DNA of 64,000 bases from Chryseobacterium foetidum (GCF_025457425.1 NZ_JAMXIA010000001.1:3705955-3769954); one strand, 5' to 3'. Positions 37,762 to 47,576 are shown, counted from the first letter of the stretch. The notes: generated from the letters alone by a model not told the origin. Program-made: numbers and translations.

Positions 37762-38613
37762 ATGGAAAAAGTAGCTTTCATCATCAATCCTTTTTCAGCC
37801 AAAAAAAATTACCAGCCTTTCCTAAATGAGCTGAAAGCCAAAGTAGAAAATCCTTTGTACTACATTTCAGAATCTATTCCGGGAACAAATGAGTTTATCC
37901 GAAAAAACTTTGATGTTGCCGATATTTTCGTAGCAATCGGCGGCGACGGAACAATTTCTACGGTGGCGGGAAATATTATCAATTCAGAAAAAATTCTTGC
38001 TATATTTCCGGCAGGTTCGGGAAACGGGTTTTCCAATGAAACTCAGTTCAGCAAAAATCTGGATGAACTTTTAGATAAAATAAAAGTGAAAAATTCCAGA
38101 AAAATAGACACTTTTACTGTAAACGGAAAGCTATCCATCAACGTTTCAGGAACCGGTTTCGATGGAAAGGTCGTTAAAGAATTTGAAAAAACCGATCGTG
38201 GATTTAAGAATTACATCAAAGTTTCTCTTCAGACATTCTTCAGCTACAAACCTATAAAACTTGAATTTTCTGATGAAAAACTGGCTCAGCACAACGGAAA
38301 ATATCTGATGGTAAACATTGCGAATACAAGACAGTTTGGTAACAATGCTTACATCGCACCAATGGCAAGCAAGAGTGACGGTCTTGTGGATATGGTTTTG
38401 GTCAAAAAATTTCCGTTGACCTATTCGCCGCTTTTTGCATTCAGAATGTTTACAAAAAAGCTGAAAAACGATGACTACATCACTTATCTGCCCATCTCAG
38501 AAACTGAATTCAGTGTAAATACAAAAAACTGGCATCTCGATGGGGAATTCAACAGAATAGAATCACCAATCCGCATCAAAGTACAGCCCGCAAGCTTAAG
38601 AATTTTAATATGA
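37762..38613 (+). CDS. Diacylglycerol kinase-family lipid kinase (YegS-like)
   Basis: A 283-residue soluble lipid kinase. The N-terminal catalytic domain starts VAFIINPFSAKKNY and has the nucleotide-binding GGDGTISTVAGN near 65-76 and FPAGSGNGFS near 88-97. The C-terminal beta domain ends WHLDGEFNRIESPIRIKV. It probably phosphorylates diacylglycerol or a related lipid. The frame opens at 37693, but ATG 37762 comes after a terminator and directly before the conserved core, so it is chosen. Confidence 0.88.
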   Translation: MEKVAFIINPFSAKKNYQPFLNELKAKVENPLYYISESIPGTNEFIRKNFDVADIFVAIGGDGTISTVAGNIINSEKILAIFPAGSGNGFSNETQFSKNLDELLDKIKVKNSRKIDTFTVNGKLSINVSGTGFDGKVVKEFEKTDRGFKNYIKVSLQTFFSYKPIKLEFSDEKLAQHNGKYLMVNIANTRQFGNNAYIAPMASKSDGLVDMVLVKKFPLTYSPLFAFRMFTKKLKNDDYITYLPISETEFSVNTKNWHLDGEFNRIESPIRIKVQPASLRILI

Positions 38614-38627
38614 ATCATTTGCTTAAT

Positions 38628-38653
38628 AAAAAAAAGCCCTCCGGAGGAAGGCT
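38628..38653 (-). terminator. Terminator of the symporter gene
   Basis: On the minus strand AGCCTTCCTCCGGAGGGCT followed by eight T, about 100 bases after the symporter stop. Confidence 0.8.
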
Positions 38654-38752
38654 AAAAAACACAAATGATGAAAAAAAATTTGATTATTGTAATCACTTAC
38701 AAAATTAAAAGTCTCACTGTAAATAATTTGTGGTTTCGGTCATAAAAATACT

Positions 38753-40033
38753 TTATACCTCTAATTTTTTCTCAATTTCGTTGGGATTGGCAAGACAATA
38801 TTTCAGTTGATCCTTATCCAGCTGCTTTTCCCAGTTCGCCACAACAACTGTAGCTACAGAATTTCCGATAACGTTGGTTAAAGCACGGCATTCGCTCATA
38901 AATTTATCAATTCCCAATATCAAAATCATTCCCGCGATGGGAATTTCCGGAACGACAGCCAGTGTCGCAGCCAGTGTCACAAAACCTGCTCCGGTAACTC
39001 CGGCGGCACCTTTAGAACTCAACATTGCTACGAGTAAAAGCATCAGTTGTTTTTCAATGGAAAGATCAATATTTAAAGCCTGTGCAATGAAAAGTGAGGC
39101 CAAAGTCATATAAATATTCGTGCCGTCAAGATTGAAAGAATAGCCCGTAGGAACTACCAAACCGACGATAGCTTTCGAGCAGCCTGCTTTTTCCATTTTT
39201 TCCATAATTCCAGGTAACGCAGACTCTGAAGAGCTTGTGCCTAAAACCAAAAGAAGTTCTTCTTTGAGGTAATACATCAGTTTAAATATGTTAAAACCAT
39301 TATACCAGGCCACTGCGCCCAGAACTACGACAACAAAAAGTGCTGATGTAATATAAAATGTTCCCACTAAAAATATGAGATTTAAAACAGATGCCAATCC
39401 GTATTTTCCGATTGTAAAAGCCATTGCCCCGAACGCTCCGATGGGTGCGAGCTTCATCAGCATATGAACAATTTTGAAAACCGGAGCAGACAGAACCTGT
39501 AGAAATTCTGTGATTTTTCCGCTTTTTTCTTTTGTTAAAACCAAGGCAACACCAAATAAAATGGCAACCAATAAAACCTGAAGAATATTTTCACCCACCA
39601 ACGGACTGAAGAGTGTTTCAGGAATAATATTCATTATGAATCCCGTGAGTGTGGTCTCGTGCGCTTTTTGCTGGTATTGGGAAACATCTCCGGAAAGACT
39701 TGCAGGGTCAATATTTAGTCCTGAGCCTGGCTGTAAAATATTTCCCACTACAAGCCCGATGATTAATGCTAAAGTGGAAAAGGTGAAAAAATAAATCATC
39801 GCTTTTACGGCAATTCTTCCCACTTTTTTCAGGTCAGTCATGTGGGCAATTCCCAAAGTGAGTGTAATGAAAATTACCGGAGCAATAATCATTTTTACGA
39901 GCTCAATAAAGCCGTCGCCCAAAGGTTTCATCTTTTCGCCAAGCTCAGGATAGAACTTCCCAAGCAGAATTCCCAGTACGATAGCAACAATTACCTGAAA
40001 ATAAAGTTGCTGATATATCTTTTTTGATTTCAA
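38753..40033 (-). CDS. Dicarboxylate/amino acid:cation symporter (DAACS family)
   Basis: A membrane transporter of the glutamate/aspartate/C4-dicarboxylate:H+ or Na+ family, about eight spans plus two hairpins. Landmarks: [20 protein letters not shown], the serine-rich HP1 [39 protein letters not shown] and HP2 [20 protein letters not shown]. The frame is open to an ATG at 40105, but those extra residues derive from AAATCTC repeats; I prefer the TTG at 40033, which gives the familiar start [12 protein letters not shown]. The substrate is not determined. Confidence 0.9.
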   Translation of the reverse strand: MKSKKIYQQLYFQVIVAIVLGILLGKFYPELGEKMKPLGDGFIELVKMIIAPVIFITLTLGIAHMTDLKKVGRIAVKAMIYFFTFSTLALIIGLVVGNILQPGSGLNIDPASLSGDVSQYQQKAHETTLTGFIMNIIPETLFSPLVGENILQVLLVAILFGVALVLTKEKSGKITEFLQVLSAPVFKIVHMLMKLAPIGAFGAMAFTIGKYGLASVLNLIFLVGTFYITSALFVVVVLGAVAWYNGFNIFKLMYYLKEELLLVLGTSSSESALPGIMEKMEKAGCSKAIVGLVVPTGYSFNLDGTNIYMTLASLFIAQALNIDLSIEKQLMLLLVAMLSSKGAAGVTGAGFVTLAATLAVVPEIPIAGMILILGIDKFMSECRALTNVIGNSVATVVVANWEKQLDKDQLKYCLANPNEIEKKLEV

Positions 40034-40082
40034 AATATAAATTTGACGGGAAATTAAGAAATTAAATTCAATAGTAAATTTT

Positions 40083-40122
40083 AAATCTGAAATCTCAAAT
40101 CTCAAATCTCAAATTTTAAATC
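40083..40122. repeat. Short direct repeat of AAATCTC
   Basis: Three to four tandem copies of a 7-base CAAATCT unit lie between the symporter and ggt. A looser related tract (AAATTTCAAACTT) is at 43795-43830. Low-complexity filler. Confidence 0.6.
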
Positions 40123-40127
40123 ATAAA

Positions 40128-41816
40128 TCACTCCACCGCAACAGAATCATCGCCACGCCCATCGGCAACTGCGTGAATGTTTCCGTTTTCATCGACCAAA
40201 ATCATTTCCGTTCTGCCGAGCTGATTCCATCTTTCAGCTTTGTAGCCGAGATTTTCAAGATTTTTGATGGTGGATTCTGGGAAATTCTTTTCAAAAGCAA
40301 CCATCTCCGGCAGCCACTGATGGTGAAATTTTGGCGAATTTACGGCGAGGTTGGCATTGAGTTTAAAATCAATCACATTTACAACAGACTGAAAAACAGA
40401 AGTTGGAATTGTGGTTCCACCCGGAGTTCCCACAACCATAAAAGGTTTGCCGTTTTTCATGACAATCGTTGGAGTCATCGACGAAAGCATTCTTTTTCCC
40501 GGCTGAATTTCGTTGGCTTTACCGCCCACTGCACCAAACATGTTGGGAACGCCTGGTTTTACAGAAAAATCATCCATTTCATTATTCAGAAAAAATCCTG
40601 CTTCGGAAACCACAACTTTACTGCCGTAGAGTCCATTCAGAGTCGTGGTAACAGCCGCTGCGTTTCCATCTTTATCAATTACTGAAATGTGAGTAGTTTC
40701 TGTAGATTCTGTCGGTTGCTGAACGATTTTCCCAACTTCTGAACTTAATGTTGCTTTATTAAAGCTAAAAGATTTCCATCTTTTTCTTAAATAATCATCC
40801 GAAATTAATAAAGATGTTTTATCATTTATAAATGCCGGATCGCCCATGTATTCCGCTCTGTCGGCAAATGCTCTTCGTTCGGCTTCCACCATAATTTGTA
40901 CAGCTTCCGTAGAATTTTGCTGATACTTCTGAAGGTTTTCAAAAGAAGACATTTTCAGCATCTGTGCCAGAAGAATTCCTCCGCTGGAAGGCAAAGGCAT
41001 GGAAACAATATCGTTTTCTTTATACTTAAAATTCAAAGCTTTTCTTTCGATAACTTTATAGTTTCTGAGATCGTTCAAGGAAATAATTCCATTGCCGTTT
41101 TTCATCTCTTTGGTAATTAAATCTGCCGTTTTTCCTTCATAAAAACCTTTCATTCCGTTTTTCTGAATGAGTTTTAAAGTTTCTGCCAGTTCTTTTTGTA
41201 TCAGAATATCACCTTGCTTCCATTCGGAATTTTTTACAAAGGCGATTTTATTTTTATTATTTTTTTCAAAAAACTTTTTGCTGTAATTCAGCAGTTCTGC
41301 TTCCTGACTGGTGATGGCAAAACCCTTTTCAGCAATATCAATGGCAGGTTGGATCAGTTTTTCCATCGGAAGTTTACAGTATTTAAGCGTGGCAAAAAAT
41401 CCGGCGACACTTCCCGGAACTCCTGCAGCTAAGCGTCCGTTTTGAGACAAGTCTGTATCGGCATTTCCTTTTCTGTCGAGATACATGTCTTTAGAAGCCT
41501 TTTCGGGAGCGGTTTCACGATAATCCAGACTGAAACTTTCTCCGTTATTTTTGACGCCCACCAAAAAGCCACCGCCACCCAGGTTTCCGGCTTGCGGATA
41601 GACTACTGCCAAAGCGTATTGTGTTGCGACGATTGCATCGTAGGCATTGCCACCAATTCTGAGTATTTTCGCGCCTGCTTCGCTGGCTAAAGGGTGTGCA
41701 CTCACCACGACGCCTTTTTTAGAAACCTTCACTTCTTTTACAATCTGAATATCGGTGTATTGCGCTGATACAGAATATCCTGCGAAGATCAGGATACAGA
41801 TAATTTTTCTCATCAT
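40128..41816 (-). CDS. ggt: Gamma-glutamyltransferase
   Basis: A 562-residue exported N-terminal nucleophile hydrolase that cleaves the gamma-glutamyl bond of glutathione. Signal peptide to about residue 18 (YSVSAQ). It is made as a precursor that self-cleaves before Thr375 in ETTHISVIDKDGNA. LGGGGFLVGV, RETAPEKAS (substrate carboxylate binding), SSMTPTIV and GTPGGTTIPTSVFQ are all conserved. Probably periplasmic. Two adjacent ATG codons (41816, 41813) are possible starts. Confidence 0.95.
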   Translation of the reverse strand: MMRKIICILIFAGYSVSAQYTDIQIVKEVKVSKKGVVVSAHPLASEAGAKILRIGGNAYDAIVATQYALAVVYPQAGNLGGGGFLVGVKNNGESFSLDYRETAPEKASKDMYLDRKGNADTDLSQNGRLAAGVPGSVAGFFATLKYCKLPMEKLIQPAIDIAEKGFAITSQEAELLNYSKKFFEKNNKNKIAFVKNSEWKQGDILIQKELAETLKLIQKNGMKGFYEGKTADLITKEMKNGNGIISLNDLRNYKVIERKALNFKYKENDIVSMPLPSSGGILLAQMLKMSSFENLQKYQQNSTEAVQIMVEAERRAFADRAEYMGDPAFINDKTSLLISDDYLRKRWKSFSFNKATLSSEVGKIVQQPTESTETTHISVIDKDGNAAAVTTTLNGLYGSKVVVSEAGFFLNNEMDDFSVKPGVPNMFGAVGGKANEIQPGKRMLSSMTPTIVMKNGKPFMVVGTPGGTTIPTSVFQSVVNVIDFKLNANLAVNSPKFHHQWLPEMVAFEKNFPESTIKNLENLGYKAERWNQLGRTEMILVDENGNIHAVADGRGDDSVAVE

Positions 41817-41870
41817 TAAAATTTACAGTCTAAATTACAATTTTTGTTTCACGGTAGTACCTAAAATTTT

Positions 41871-41878
41871 TATTTTTG
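41871..41878 (+). promoter_or_regulatory. -7 promoter element for the threonine dehydrogenase gene
   Basis: TATTTTTG matches TAnnTTTG, 27 bases before the ATG. A TTTTG at 41842-41846 lies 24 bases upstream, slightly far for a -33 element. Confidence 0.6.
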
Positions 41879-41905
41879 CTTTCAGTCAACCAATAAAAAT
41901 TAAAA

Positions 41906-42868
41906 ATGGAGTCTTTCACGGAAAAAATATTGATAACAGGAGCTTTAGGGCAGATAGGAACAGAACTTACCAACCGTCTTGTAGAAATACATGGTGCTGA
42001 TAATGTGGTGGCTTCGGGGCTTGACAGATATCAGAAAAATCTTACATCAGCCGGTCACTACGAGAGAATGGATGTTACCAATACCCAGCTGGTAAGACAG
42101 GTAATTAAAGATTATGAGATTACCACAGTTTATCATTTGGCTTCCTTATTGTCCGGAACATCAGAGAAGCAGCCTGTTTTCGCGTGGAAACTTAATCTTG
42201 AACCTCTCCTGCATTTTTGTGAAATGGCAAAGGAAGGATTGCTTAAAAAGATCTTTTGGCCAAGTTCAATCGCTGTTTTTGGGAAAGGAATTCCTAAAGA
42301 AAATGTTGGGCAGGACGTGGTTTTAAATCCAACAACGGTGTATGGAATCTCTAAAATGGCAGGTGAAAAGTGGTGTGAATATTATTTTGACAAACATGGA
42401 GTAGATGTACGAAGCATCCGTTACCCAGGTCTGATTTCATGGAAAACTCCAGCTGGTGGCGGGACAACCGATTATGCTGTTGAAATTTTTTACGAAGCTT
42501 TGGAAGAAGGAAAATACACAAGTTTTATTTCTGAAAATACAGGAATGCCAATGTTGTACATGGACGATGCCATTGATGCAACTTTAAAATTAATGGACGC
42601 TCCAAAAGAAAATTTAACAGTCCGTTCGTCATACAATTTAGGTGGAATGTCGTTTACACCTAAAGAACTTTCAGCTGAAATTAAAAAGGAACTTCCTTAT
42701 TTCGAAGTTGATTATAAACCAGATTTCAGACAGGCAATTGCAGATTCTTGGCCCGCATCAATTGATGATTCTGTTGCTAAAAAAGACTGGGGATTAACAT
42801 ACAATTTTGGAATTTCTGAAATGACTAAAGATATGATCAAAAATTTAAAGGTAAAACTGAATAAATAA
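41906..42868 (+). CDS. L-threonine 3-dehydrogenase, SDR (epimerase-like) type
   Basis: A 320-residue NAD-dependent enzyme of the extended short-chain dehydrogenase family. NAD-binding ITGALGQIGTEL near 10-21, active-site SSIAVFG near 123-129 and YGISKMAGEKW near 146-156. The overall pattern, including IRYPGLISWKTPAGGGTTDY and MPMLYMDDAIDATLKLM, matches the SDR-type threonine dehydrogenases known from flavobacteria, which oxidise threonine to 2-amino-3-oxobutyrate. A kbl partner gene is not next to it. A nucleotide-sugar epimerase is the less likely alternative. Confidence 0.88.
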   Translation: MESFTEKILITGALGQIGTELTNRLVEIHGADNVVASGLDRYQKNLTSAGHYERMDVTNTQLVRQVIKDYEITTVYHLASLLSGTSEKQPVFAWKLNLEPLLHFCEMAKEGLLKKIFWPSSIAVFGKGIPKENVGQDVVLNPTTVYGISKMAGEKWCEYYFDKHGVDVRSIRYPGLISWKTPAGGGTTDYAVEIFYEALEEGKYTSFISENTGMPMLYMDDAIDATLKLMDAPKENLTVRSSYNLGGMSFTPKELSAEIKKELPYFEVDYKPDFRQAIADSWPASIDDSVAKKDWGLTYNFGISEMTKDMIKNLKVKLNK

Positions 42869-42952
42869 TACGAACTTCAAGTATATATTTAATTATTTTG
42901 TTTAAATATCTATTTTAAAGTATTTTATGTATTTCATCTAAAATTAACTTGA

Positions 42953-43705
42953 ATGATTTTACTGACTTTTAATATTGCAAATTCTAATGCTGAAACAAAG
43001 AATCCGGCTGGAATTTCATTGGTTGAAAAGCTTGAAATTACCGAAGCTAACACAAAATCGATATTAAAAGTTTTGGATGAACATGACATAAAAGCCAGTT
43101 TTTTCATTGAAATTTCAATCATTGAAAAACTGCAGCAACTCACAAAAGCAATCTCGGCTCAGGGGCATGAGGTTGCTTTTTATAATGAAAACTCAACCTT
43201 GTCTAAAATTGAGGCCGTAAAAAGATTCACAGAAGATTTGCTGGAAAAACAGATCAGAGGCATCAGACAGAAAGATGAAAAATTTCCGCTGGATGAACTG
43301 AAACTTCTTGGCTTTAATTACGTTTCAAACATTGACAATTCAGACATTCTGTTTCCTTTTAAAAGACTCAAACGGAATACGGAAATACTCGAGGAAAATG
43401 GGGTAAGTATTGTACCGGAAAGTATCTCGCCTTATAGTCAGTTGCCTTACAATGATTTTGTTTTTCAGATCCTGCCAATGTCGTATTATCAGAATATGGT
43501 TTTTGAAACCTTGAAAAGTGAAGAATTTGTTTTGATTTATGTCAATTCATGGCAGTTTACCGAATTCAAAAAAATTGGCTTAAAAATGCCAATTTACAGA
43601 CGGTACAATTCAGGCAAAAAAATGGAGGACAAACTGAATGCCCTCCTGACTTTTATCAACGAAAAAGAACTTGCAACTTCCCGTATGAAGGATTTTATTT
43701 TTTAG
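42953..43705 (+). CDS. Polysaccharide deacetylase-like (NodB) protein, probably inactive
   Basis: A 250-residue cytosolic-looking protein with the layout of a NodB domain: ILLTFNIANS where active enzymes have TFDD, then LDEHDIKASFFIEISIIE and AQGHEVAFYNENST where active enzymes have the zinc-binding HxxxH. Thus the metal Asp is replaced and the second His is missing. No signal peptide is seen. A divergent or non-catalytic member is the best reading. It follows threonine dehydrogenase after 84 bases. Confidence 0.72.
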   Translation: MILLTFNIANSNAETKNPAGISLVEKLEITEANTKSILKVLDEHDIKASFFIEISIIEKLQQLTKAISAQGHEVAFYNENSTLSKIEAVKRFTEDLLEKQIRGIRQKDEKFPLDELKLLGFNYVSNIDNSDILFPFKRLKRNTEILEENGVSIVPESISPYSQLPYNDFVFQILPMSYYQNMVFETLKSEEFVLIYVNSWQFTEFKKIGLKMPIYRRYNSGKKMEDKLNALLTFINEKELATSRMKDFIF

Positions 43706-43837
43706 TTTCGGGGTACGGGTTAGGGGTTACGAGATTCGTTTTACGGGTTTCGAGATTCGCAACAACCTTTTTTCTACAGCCATCACAGCGACTTACTCAA
43801 ATTTCAAACTTAAAACTTCAAATTTCAAATTAAAAAG

Positions 43838-45043
43838 CTAAGAGAGTTCAAAAAGCGTAATTTCCGGCAACACACCAACTCTTCCCGGATATGCTAAAAC
43901 TCCAAAACCTCTGTTCACGTACAATAATTTTCCTTCGCTTTCATACAAATCGGCCCATTTCGGGTATTTGTACTGCACAGGCGACCATTTTACATTTTTC
44001 AAATCCAAGCCAAACTGCATTCCATGCGTATGACCAGAAAGTGTTAAGTGCACATTTCCTGGATGTTTTTTAACGATTGCATCGAAATGGGAAGGGTCAT
44101 GGCTCATTAATATTTTTGGAGCGGATTCAGGAATGTTTTTTAAAGCTTTATCTAAATCTCCGTATTGCGGAAATGGCTTCAGACCCCAGTTTTCAATGCC
44201 TAAAATATACAGTTTTTCTCCGTTTCTATCGATTATGCGATGCTCATTTCTCAAATTTTCAAAACCGGCCTGTCTTTCATAATCAATCAGCGTTTCAAGA
44301 TTGTCAATTTTGGCTTGTGGGGATTTCCACGTTACGTAATCGCCATAATCGTGATTTCCCAGTGTCGCCAACTTACCGTCTTTCGCTTTGATTTTTGAAA
44401 ATAATGGAATGAATGGTTTGAACTCTTCCGCTACATTATTTACCATATCTCCCGTAAATAATACCAAATCAGGCTTTTGCTCATTAATCAAATCAATCGC
44501 ATGCTGCAGTTTTTCAGGATTGGGAAAACTACCGCTGTGAACATCGGAAATCTGAATAATTTTATAGCCTTTAAAATTTTTTCCAAGTCCGGGAATTTTA
44601 ATTTTAACTTTTCTTACTTTATGTCTGAATTTTCCAAATGTAATTCCGTCTATGAACAAAGCCGAAAATGCTCCGCCAAGACCTAACCCAACAAGACTCA
44701 GGAATTTTCTTCTTTCCGGAAAGAAATGATCGCCTGGTCTTGTAAAATTGAAAAAATAAGTTCCTGTACGGAAAATATCGTCAACGAGAAGAAACAGTAC
44801 GACAAAAATTTTAGGTAAAATAAATATTAAAAACAGTGAAACAGTGAGATGAAGTCGGGTAGGATCTTTGTCTGCACGGGATATATTGGTGAGTTCGTAA
44901 GCAAACAATCCGTAAACTGCAAGTGTAATTGCCCAATATCCAAGCCTGATCCAGAAATTATCAGTAAGCGTTCGTACAGCTTGATAAATATAGACTTCCA
45001 GTAGAAGGAAAATGGCGGTGATGATTAAAAAATTCTTCTGCAT
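43838..45043 (-). CDS. Membrane-anchored metallophosphoesterase
   Basis: About 401 residues. The N-terminal third has three to four membrane spans; the catalytic calcineurin-like domain from about 150 has the complete metal-binding set: IIQISDVHSGS, VLFTGDMVNN, LGNHDYGD, LMSHDPSH and LSGHTHGMQFG. This matches YkuE/YaeI-like phosphodiesterases. I start at ATG 45043 (MQKNFLIITAIF) rather than 45061, as the six extra residues add nothing to the membrane signal. Substrate unknown. The 130 bases before 43838 hold only low-complexity repeats. Confidence 0.88.
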   Translation of the reverse strand: MQKNFLIITAIFLLLEVYIYQAVRTLTDNFWIRLGYWAITLAVYGLFAYELTNISRADKDPTRLHLTVSLFLIFILPKIFVVLFLLVDDIFRTGTYFFNFTRPGDHFFPERRKFLSLVGLGLGGAFSALFIDGITFGKFRHKVRKVKIKIPGLGKNFKGYKIIQISDVHSGSFPNPEKLQHAIDLINEQKPDLVLFTGDMVNNVAEEFKPFIPLFSKIKAKDGKLATLGNHDYGDYVTWKSPQAKIDNLETLIDYERQAGFENLRNEHRIIDRNGEKLYILGIENWGLKPFPQYGDLDKALKNIPESAPKILMSHDPSHFDAIVKKHPGNVHLTLSGHTHGMQFGLDLKNVKWSPVQYKYPKWADLYESEGKLLYVNRGFGVLAYPGRVGVLPEITLFELS

Positions 45044-45050
45044 AACGTTT

Positions 45051-45084
45051 AAAAAAAGCACAAAAGAGACATCCTTTGTGCTTT
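45051..45084 (-). terminator. Terminator of the KAS III-like gene
   Basis: On the minus strand AAAGCACAAA, a 10-base loop, TTTGTGCTTT and T-run, just after the stop of the gene at 45108. Confidence 0.8.
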
Positions 45085-45107
45085 ATATTTTTAATTTAAA
45101 TAAAATT

Positions 45108-46175
45108 TTAAGGGAATCTGTAAACGATAGCATTGATGTTCATCCCGGCACCTACCGAAGTCATCACAATGTTACCTTTTTCCTGAAACGAATGACCCTC
45201 CATTTTTCCTTTAACTATTAGATCAAACATGGTAGGAATTGTTGCGACAGACGAATTTCCAAACTCCTGAATGGTCATCGGAGAAATAGAGTGGTTGTAT
45301 TCCTTTATGTCATATAATTTGTGAAGTCTTTCGATCATGGCATAATCCATTTTTGCATTCGCCTGATGAATTAGAATCTTGTCGATATCTTCAATAGAAA
45401 GATTAGCGTCTTCAATCGTTTCTTTTATTGCTGCGGGAACGTTCTTTAGGGCATATTCGTAAATTTTTCTTCCCTGCATTCTCACGTAAAGTCTGCTTTG
45501 CTCTGCATCTTTGTTGATGGAAGGTCCGTTGGCAAGATAATTTAATTCAGGACCGTTGTCACAGATGGTATTGTGGGCAATAATTCCTACATTTTCCTGC
45601 TCTGTAGCTGTTACAACTACTGCACCGGCTCCGTCTGCGAAAATCATTCTGTTTCTGTCGTGCGGATCGGTAACTCTGCTTAAAGTTTCACCACCGATAA
45701 CAAGAATATTTTTAGCAACACCTGCTTTAATAAAATGATCTGCTAAAATCATAGCTTCAACCCATCCTGGGCAGCCGAACATCATATCGTAAGTGATGCA
45801 TTTTCTGTTTTTAATGCCCAGCTGGTTTTTCACTCTTGCAGCCATATTTGGCATAAAGTCTGAATAACCGTGTACTGTAACTTCACCAAAATTACTTGCA
45901 TAAATAATATAGTCAAGAGTTTCGGGGTCAATTTTTGCATCTTCAATTGCTTTTTTAGCTGCTTCGTAACCAATTTTTGAGTTGGAAAGATCATCTTCTA
46001 TAAACCTTCGGTTTTCAATTTCTGTGATTTCTACAAATTTTGAAATGGTTTCTTCGGCTGGCTTGTCGATTTTCTGGCCGTCTTCGGCATAAAATTCAGA
46101 ATTTAAGAAAAAATCTCGTCCTACAATTCTGTTTGGTAGATAAGATCCTGAGCCAATGATGATCGTATTAGGCAT
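45108..46175 (-). CDS. 3-oxoacyl-ACP synthase III-like thiolase-fold enzyme
   Basis: A 355-residue beta-ketoacyl synthase of the FabH type. Nucleophile Cys135 in MMFGCPGWVE, His in ILIHQANAKMDYAM near 269 and Asn in FGNSSVAT near 309 complete the Cys-His-Asn triad. The insertion near residues 20-45 and the context (alone, with its own promoter) suggest an accessory KAS III rather than the FabH of the fatty-acid cluster. It would condense an acyl-CoA with malonyl-ACP or a second acyl group; the substrate is unknown. Confidence 0.88.
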   Translation of the reverse strand: MPNTIIIGSGSYLPNRIVGRDFFLNSEFYAEDGQKIDKPAEETISKFVEITEIENRRFIEDDLSNSKIGYEAAKKAIEDAKIDPETLDYIIYASNFGEVTVHGYSDFMPNMAARVKNQLGIKNRKCITYDMMFGCPGWVEAMILADHFIKAGVAKNILVIGGETLSRVTDPHDRNRMIFADGAGAVVVTATEQENVGIIAHNTICDNGPELNYLANGPSINKDAEQSRLYVRMQGRKIYEYALKNVPAAIKETIEDANLSIEDIDKILIHQANAKMDYAMIERLHKLYDIKEYNHSISPMTIQEFGNSSVATIPTMFDLIVKGKMEGHSFQEKGNIVMTSVGAGMNINAIVYRFP

Positions 46176-46199
46176 TTTTATACAATTTTTTTAAGGTTG

Positions 46200-46207
46200 C
46201 AAAGTTA
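46200..46207 (-). promoter_or_regulatory. -7 promoter element of the KAS III-like gene
   Basis: TAACTTTG on the minus strand matches TAnnTTTG, 24 bases before the ATG. It is divergent from the element at 46245. Confidence 0.65.
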
Positions 46208-46244
46208 ATAATTAATATTAATAAGAAAGAATTAAAATTATTAT

Positions 46245-46252
46245 TAAATTTG
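46245..46252 (+). promoter_or_regulatory. -7 promoter element of the 46276/ubiE/porT genes
   Basis: TAAATTTG matches TAnnTTTG, 23 bases before the ATG at 46276. Confidence 0.65.
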
Positions 46253-46275
46253 CAAAAATTCTACTTTACATACTT

Positions 46276-46845
46276 ATGAAAAACAATCCTTCTTTAAAAG
46301 GTCTTTTGATTGCATTGGTGGCGTTTGTGGGAGCCTTTGGGATTTATTTCTTCTTTCTTGCCAAGAAAAATTATTACGTGGTAGATAATCCCACTCCCAA
46401 AACATTTTACTATAAGATAAATAATAAAGGTGAGGGCATAATCTCTGCCGGACAAACCGTCTCTATCGACCTTGAAAAGGGTAAAAACAATATCAAAGTT
46501 TATGATCAGAATAAAAAATTACTTTACGATTCTGCCTTCGAAGTAAATAAACTGAGAGGGATGATAAATCTTGCTCATCAGGATTATTACATCAATGAAC
46601 AATATTATGGGTACAACCTAAAGAAAGATTCCTTACTTTTGGCACTTGATAAGACTGTGATTGACGGCAAAATGTATTATGGCGGAGCTAAACATTTTAA
46701 TAAATTGTACACAGAAGATTTTTATTACAATGTAGATGAAGAATATGACAGGCTGATCAAGAACATTCAAAAGGTAGAATCCCGCACTAAGATTTTCAGA
46801 AAGCAGGATTATCTCAATTATTATAACGAATATTACAAGTTTTGA
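46276..46845 (+). CDS. Hypothetical single-span membrane protein
   Basis: A 189-residue protein with one N-terminal membrane span (LIALVAFVGAFGIYFFFLA, about 11-29) and a periplasmic beta-rich region very rich in Tyr, Lys and Asn (YYVVDNPTPKTFYYKINNKG). No known domain recognised. Its stop overlaps the TTG start of ubiE, so it is the first gene of an operon with ubiE and porT. Confidence 0.75.
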   Translation: MKNNPSLKGLLIALVAFVGAFGIYFFFLAKKNYYVVDNPTPKTFYYKINNKGEGIISAGQTVSIDLEKGKNNIKVYDQNKKLLYDSAFEVNKLRGMINLAHQDYYINEQYYGYNLKKDSLLLALDKTVIDGKMYYGGAKHFNKLYTEDFYYNVDEEYDRLIKNIQKVESRTKIFRKQDYLNYYNEYYKF

Positions 46846-47573
46846 CAAAAGATATCAATAATGTAACGCCTTACAACTCTGAGGCAACGAAAAAAAGCCA
46901 GGTGGAGGATATGTTTGATAATATCGCTCCTAAATATGATCTTTTAAATCACGTTCTCTCAATGAAAATTGATGTGCTTTGGAGAAATACTCTGGTCAAC
47001 TGGATGAAAAAAGATGCTCCACAGGAAGTTCTGGATGTAGCTACCGGAACAGGCGATCTTGCAATCGCAGTTGAAAAAGGTACGCAGGCAAAAGTAGTAG
47101 GTTTAGATTTATCGCAACAAATGTTAAATGTTGGCGTTATTAAAATAAAAAAACTTAAATTAGACGGCAAAATTTCCATGCAGAAAGGAGATGCTGAGAA
47201 CCTTCCTTTTGAGGATAACAGGTTTGATGCAGTGTCGGTTGCGTTTGGTGTAAGAAATTTTGAAAACCTGAATAAAGGTTTGTCTGAGCTGAGAAGAGTG
47301 GTGAAAGAAAACAAAAGTATTTACATACTTGAATTTTCTAAGGTGGAAGGTTTTTTAGGACCGTTTTATATGTTTTATTTCAAAAACATTTTACCTGCAA
47401 TCGGCAGGCTGGTTTCTAAAGACAACAGAGCTTACACCTACCTTCCAGATTCTGTGAATGCTTTCCCGTTTGGGGAAAAGATGAAGCAGATTCTTTTAGA
47501 TACAGGATTTAAAAAAGTTGAATATAAAAAACTAAGTTTAGGTATAGCCACAATTTATAAAGCAACAAAGTAA
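46842..47573 (+). CDS. ubiE: Demethylmenaquinone methyltransferase
   Basis: A 243-residue SAM-dependent enzyme (UbiE/MenG) for the last step of menaquinone synthesis. Family signatures: VEDMFDNIAPKYDLLNHVLS near 22-41, LDVATGTGDLAI (SAM binding), FGVRNFENLNKGLSELRRVV and the C-terminal LSLGIATIYKATK. The start is TTG at 46842, which overlaps the previous stop as TTGA; no ATG precedes the conserved region. In Bacteroidota menaquinone is the sole quinone, so MenG is the likely role. Confidence 0.95.
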   Translation: MTKDINNVTPYNSEATKKSQVEDMFDNIAPKYDLLNHVLSMKIDVLWRNTLVNWMKKDAPQEVLDVATGTGDLAIAVEKGTQAKVVGLDLSQQMLNVGVIKIKKLKLDGKISMQKGDAENLPFEDNRFDAVSVAFGVRNFENLNKGLSELRRVVKENKSIYILEFSKVEGFLGPFYMFYFKNILPAIGRLVSKDNRAYTYLPDSVNAFPFGEKMKQILLDTGFKKVEYKKLSLGIATIYKATK

Positions 47574-47576
47574 CCT

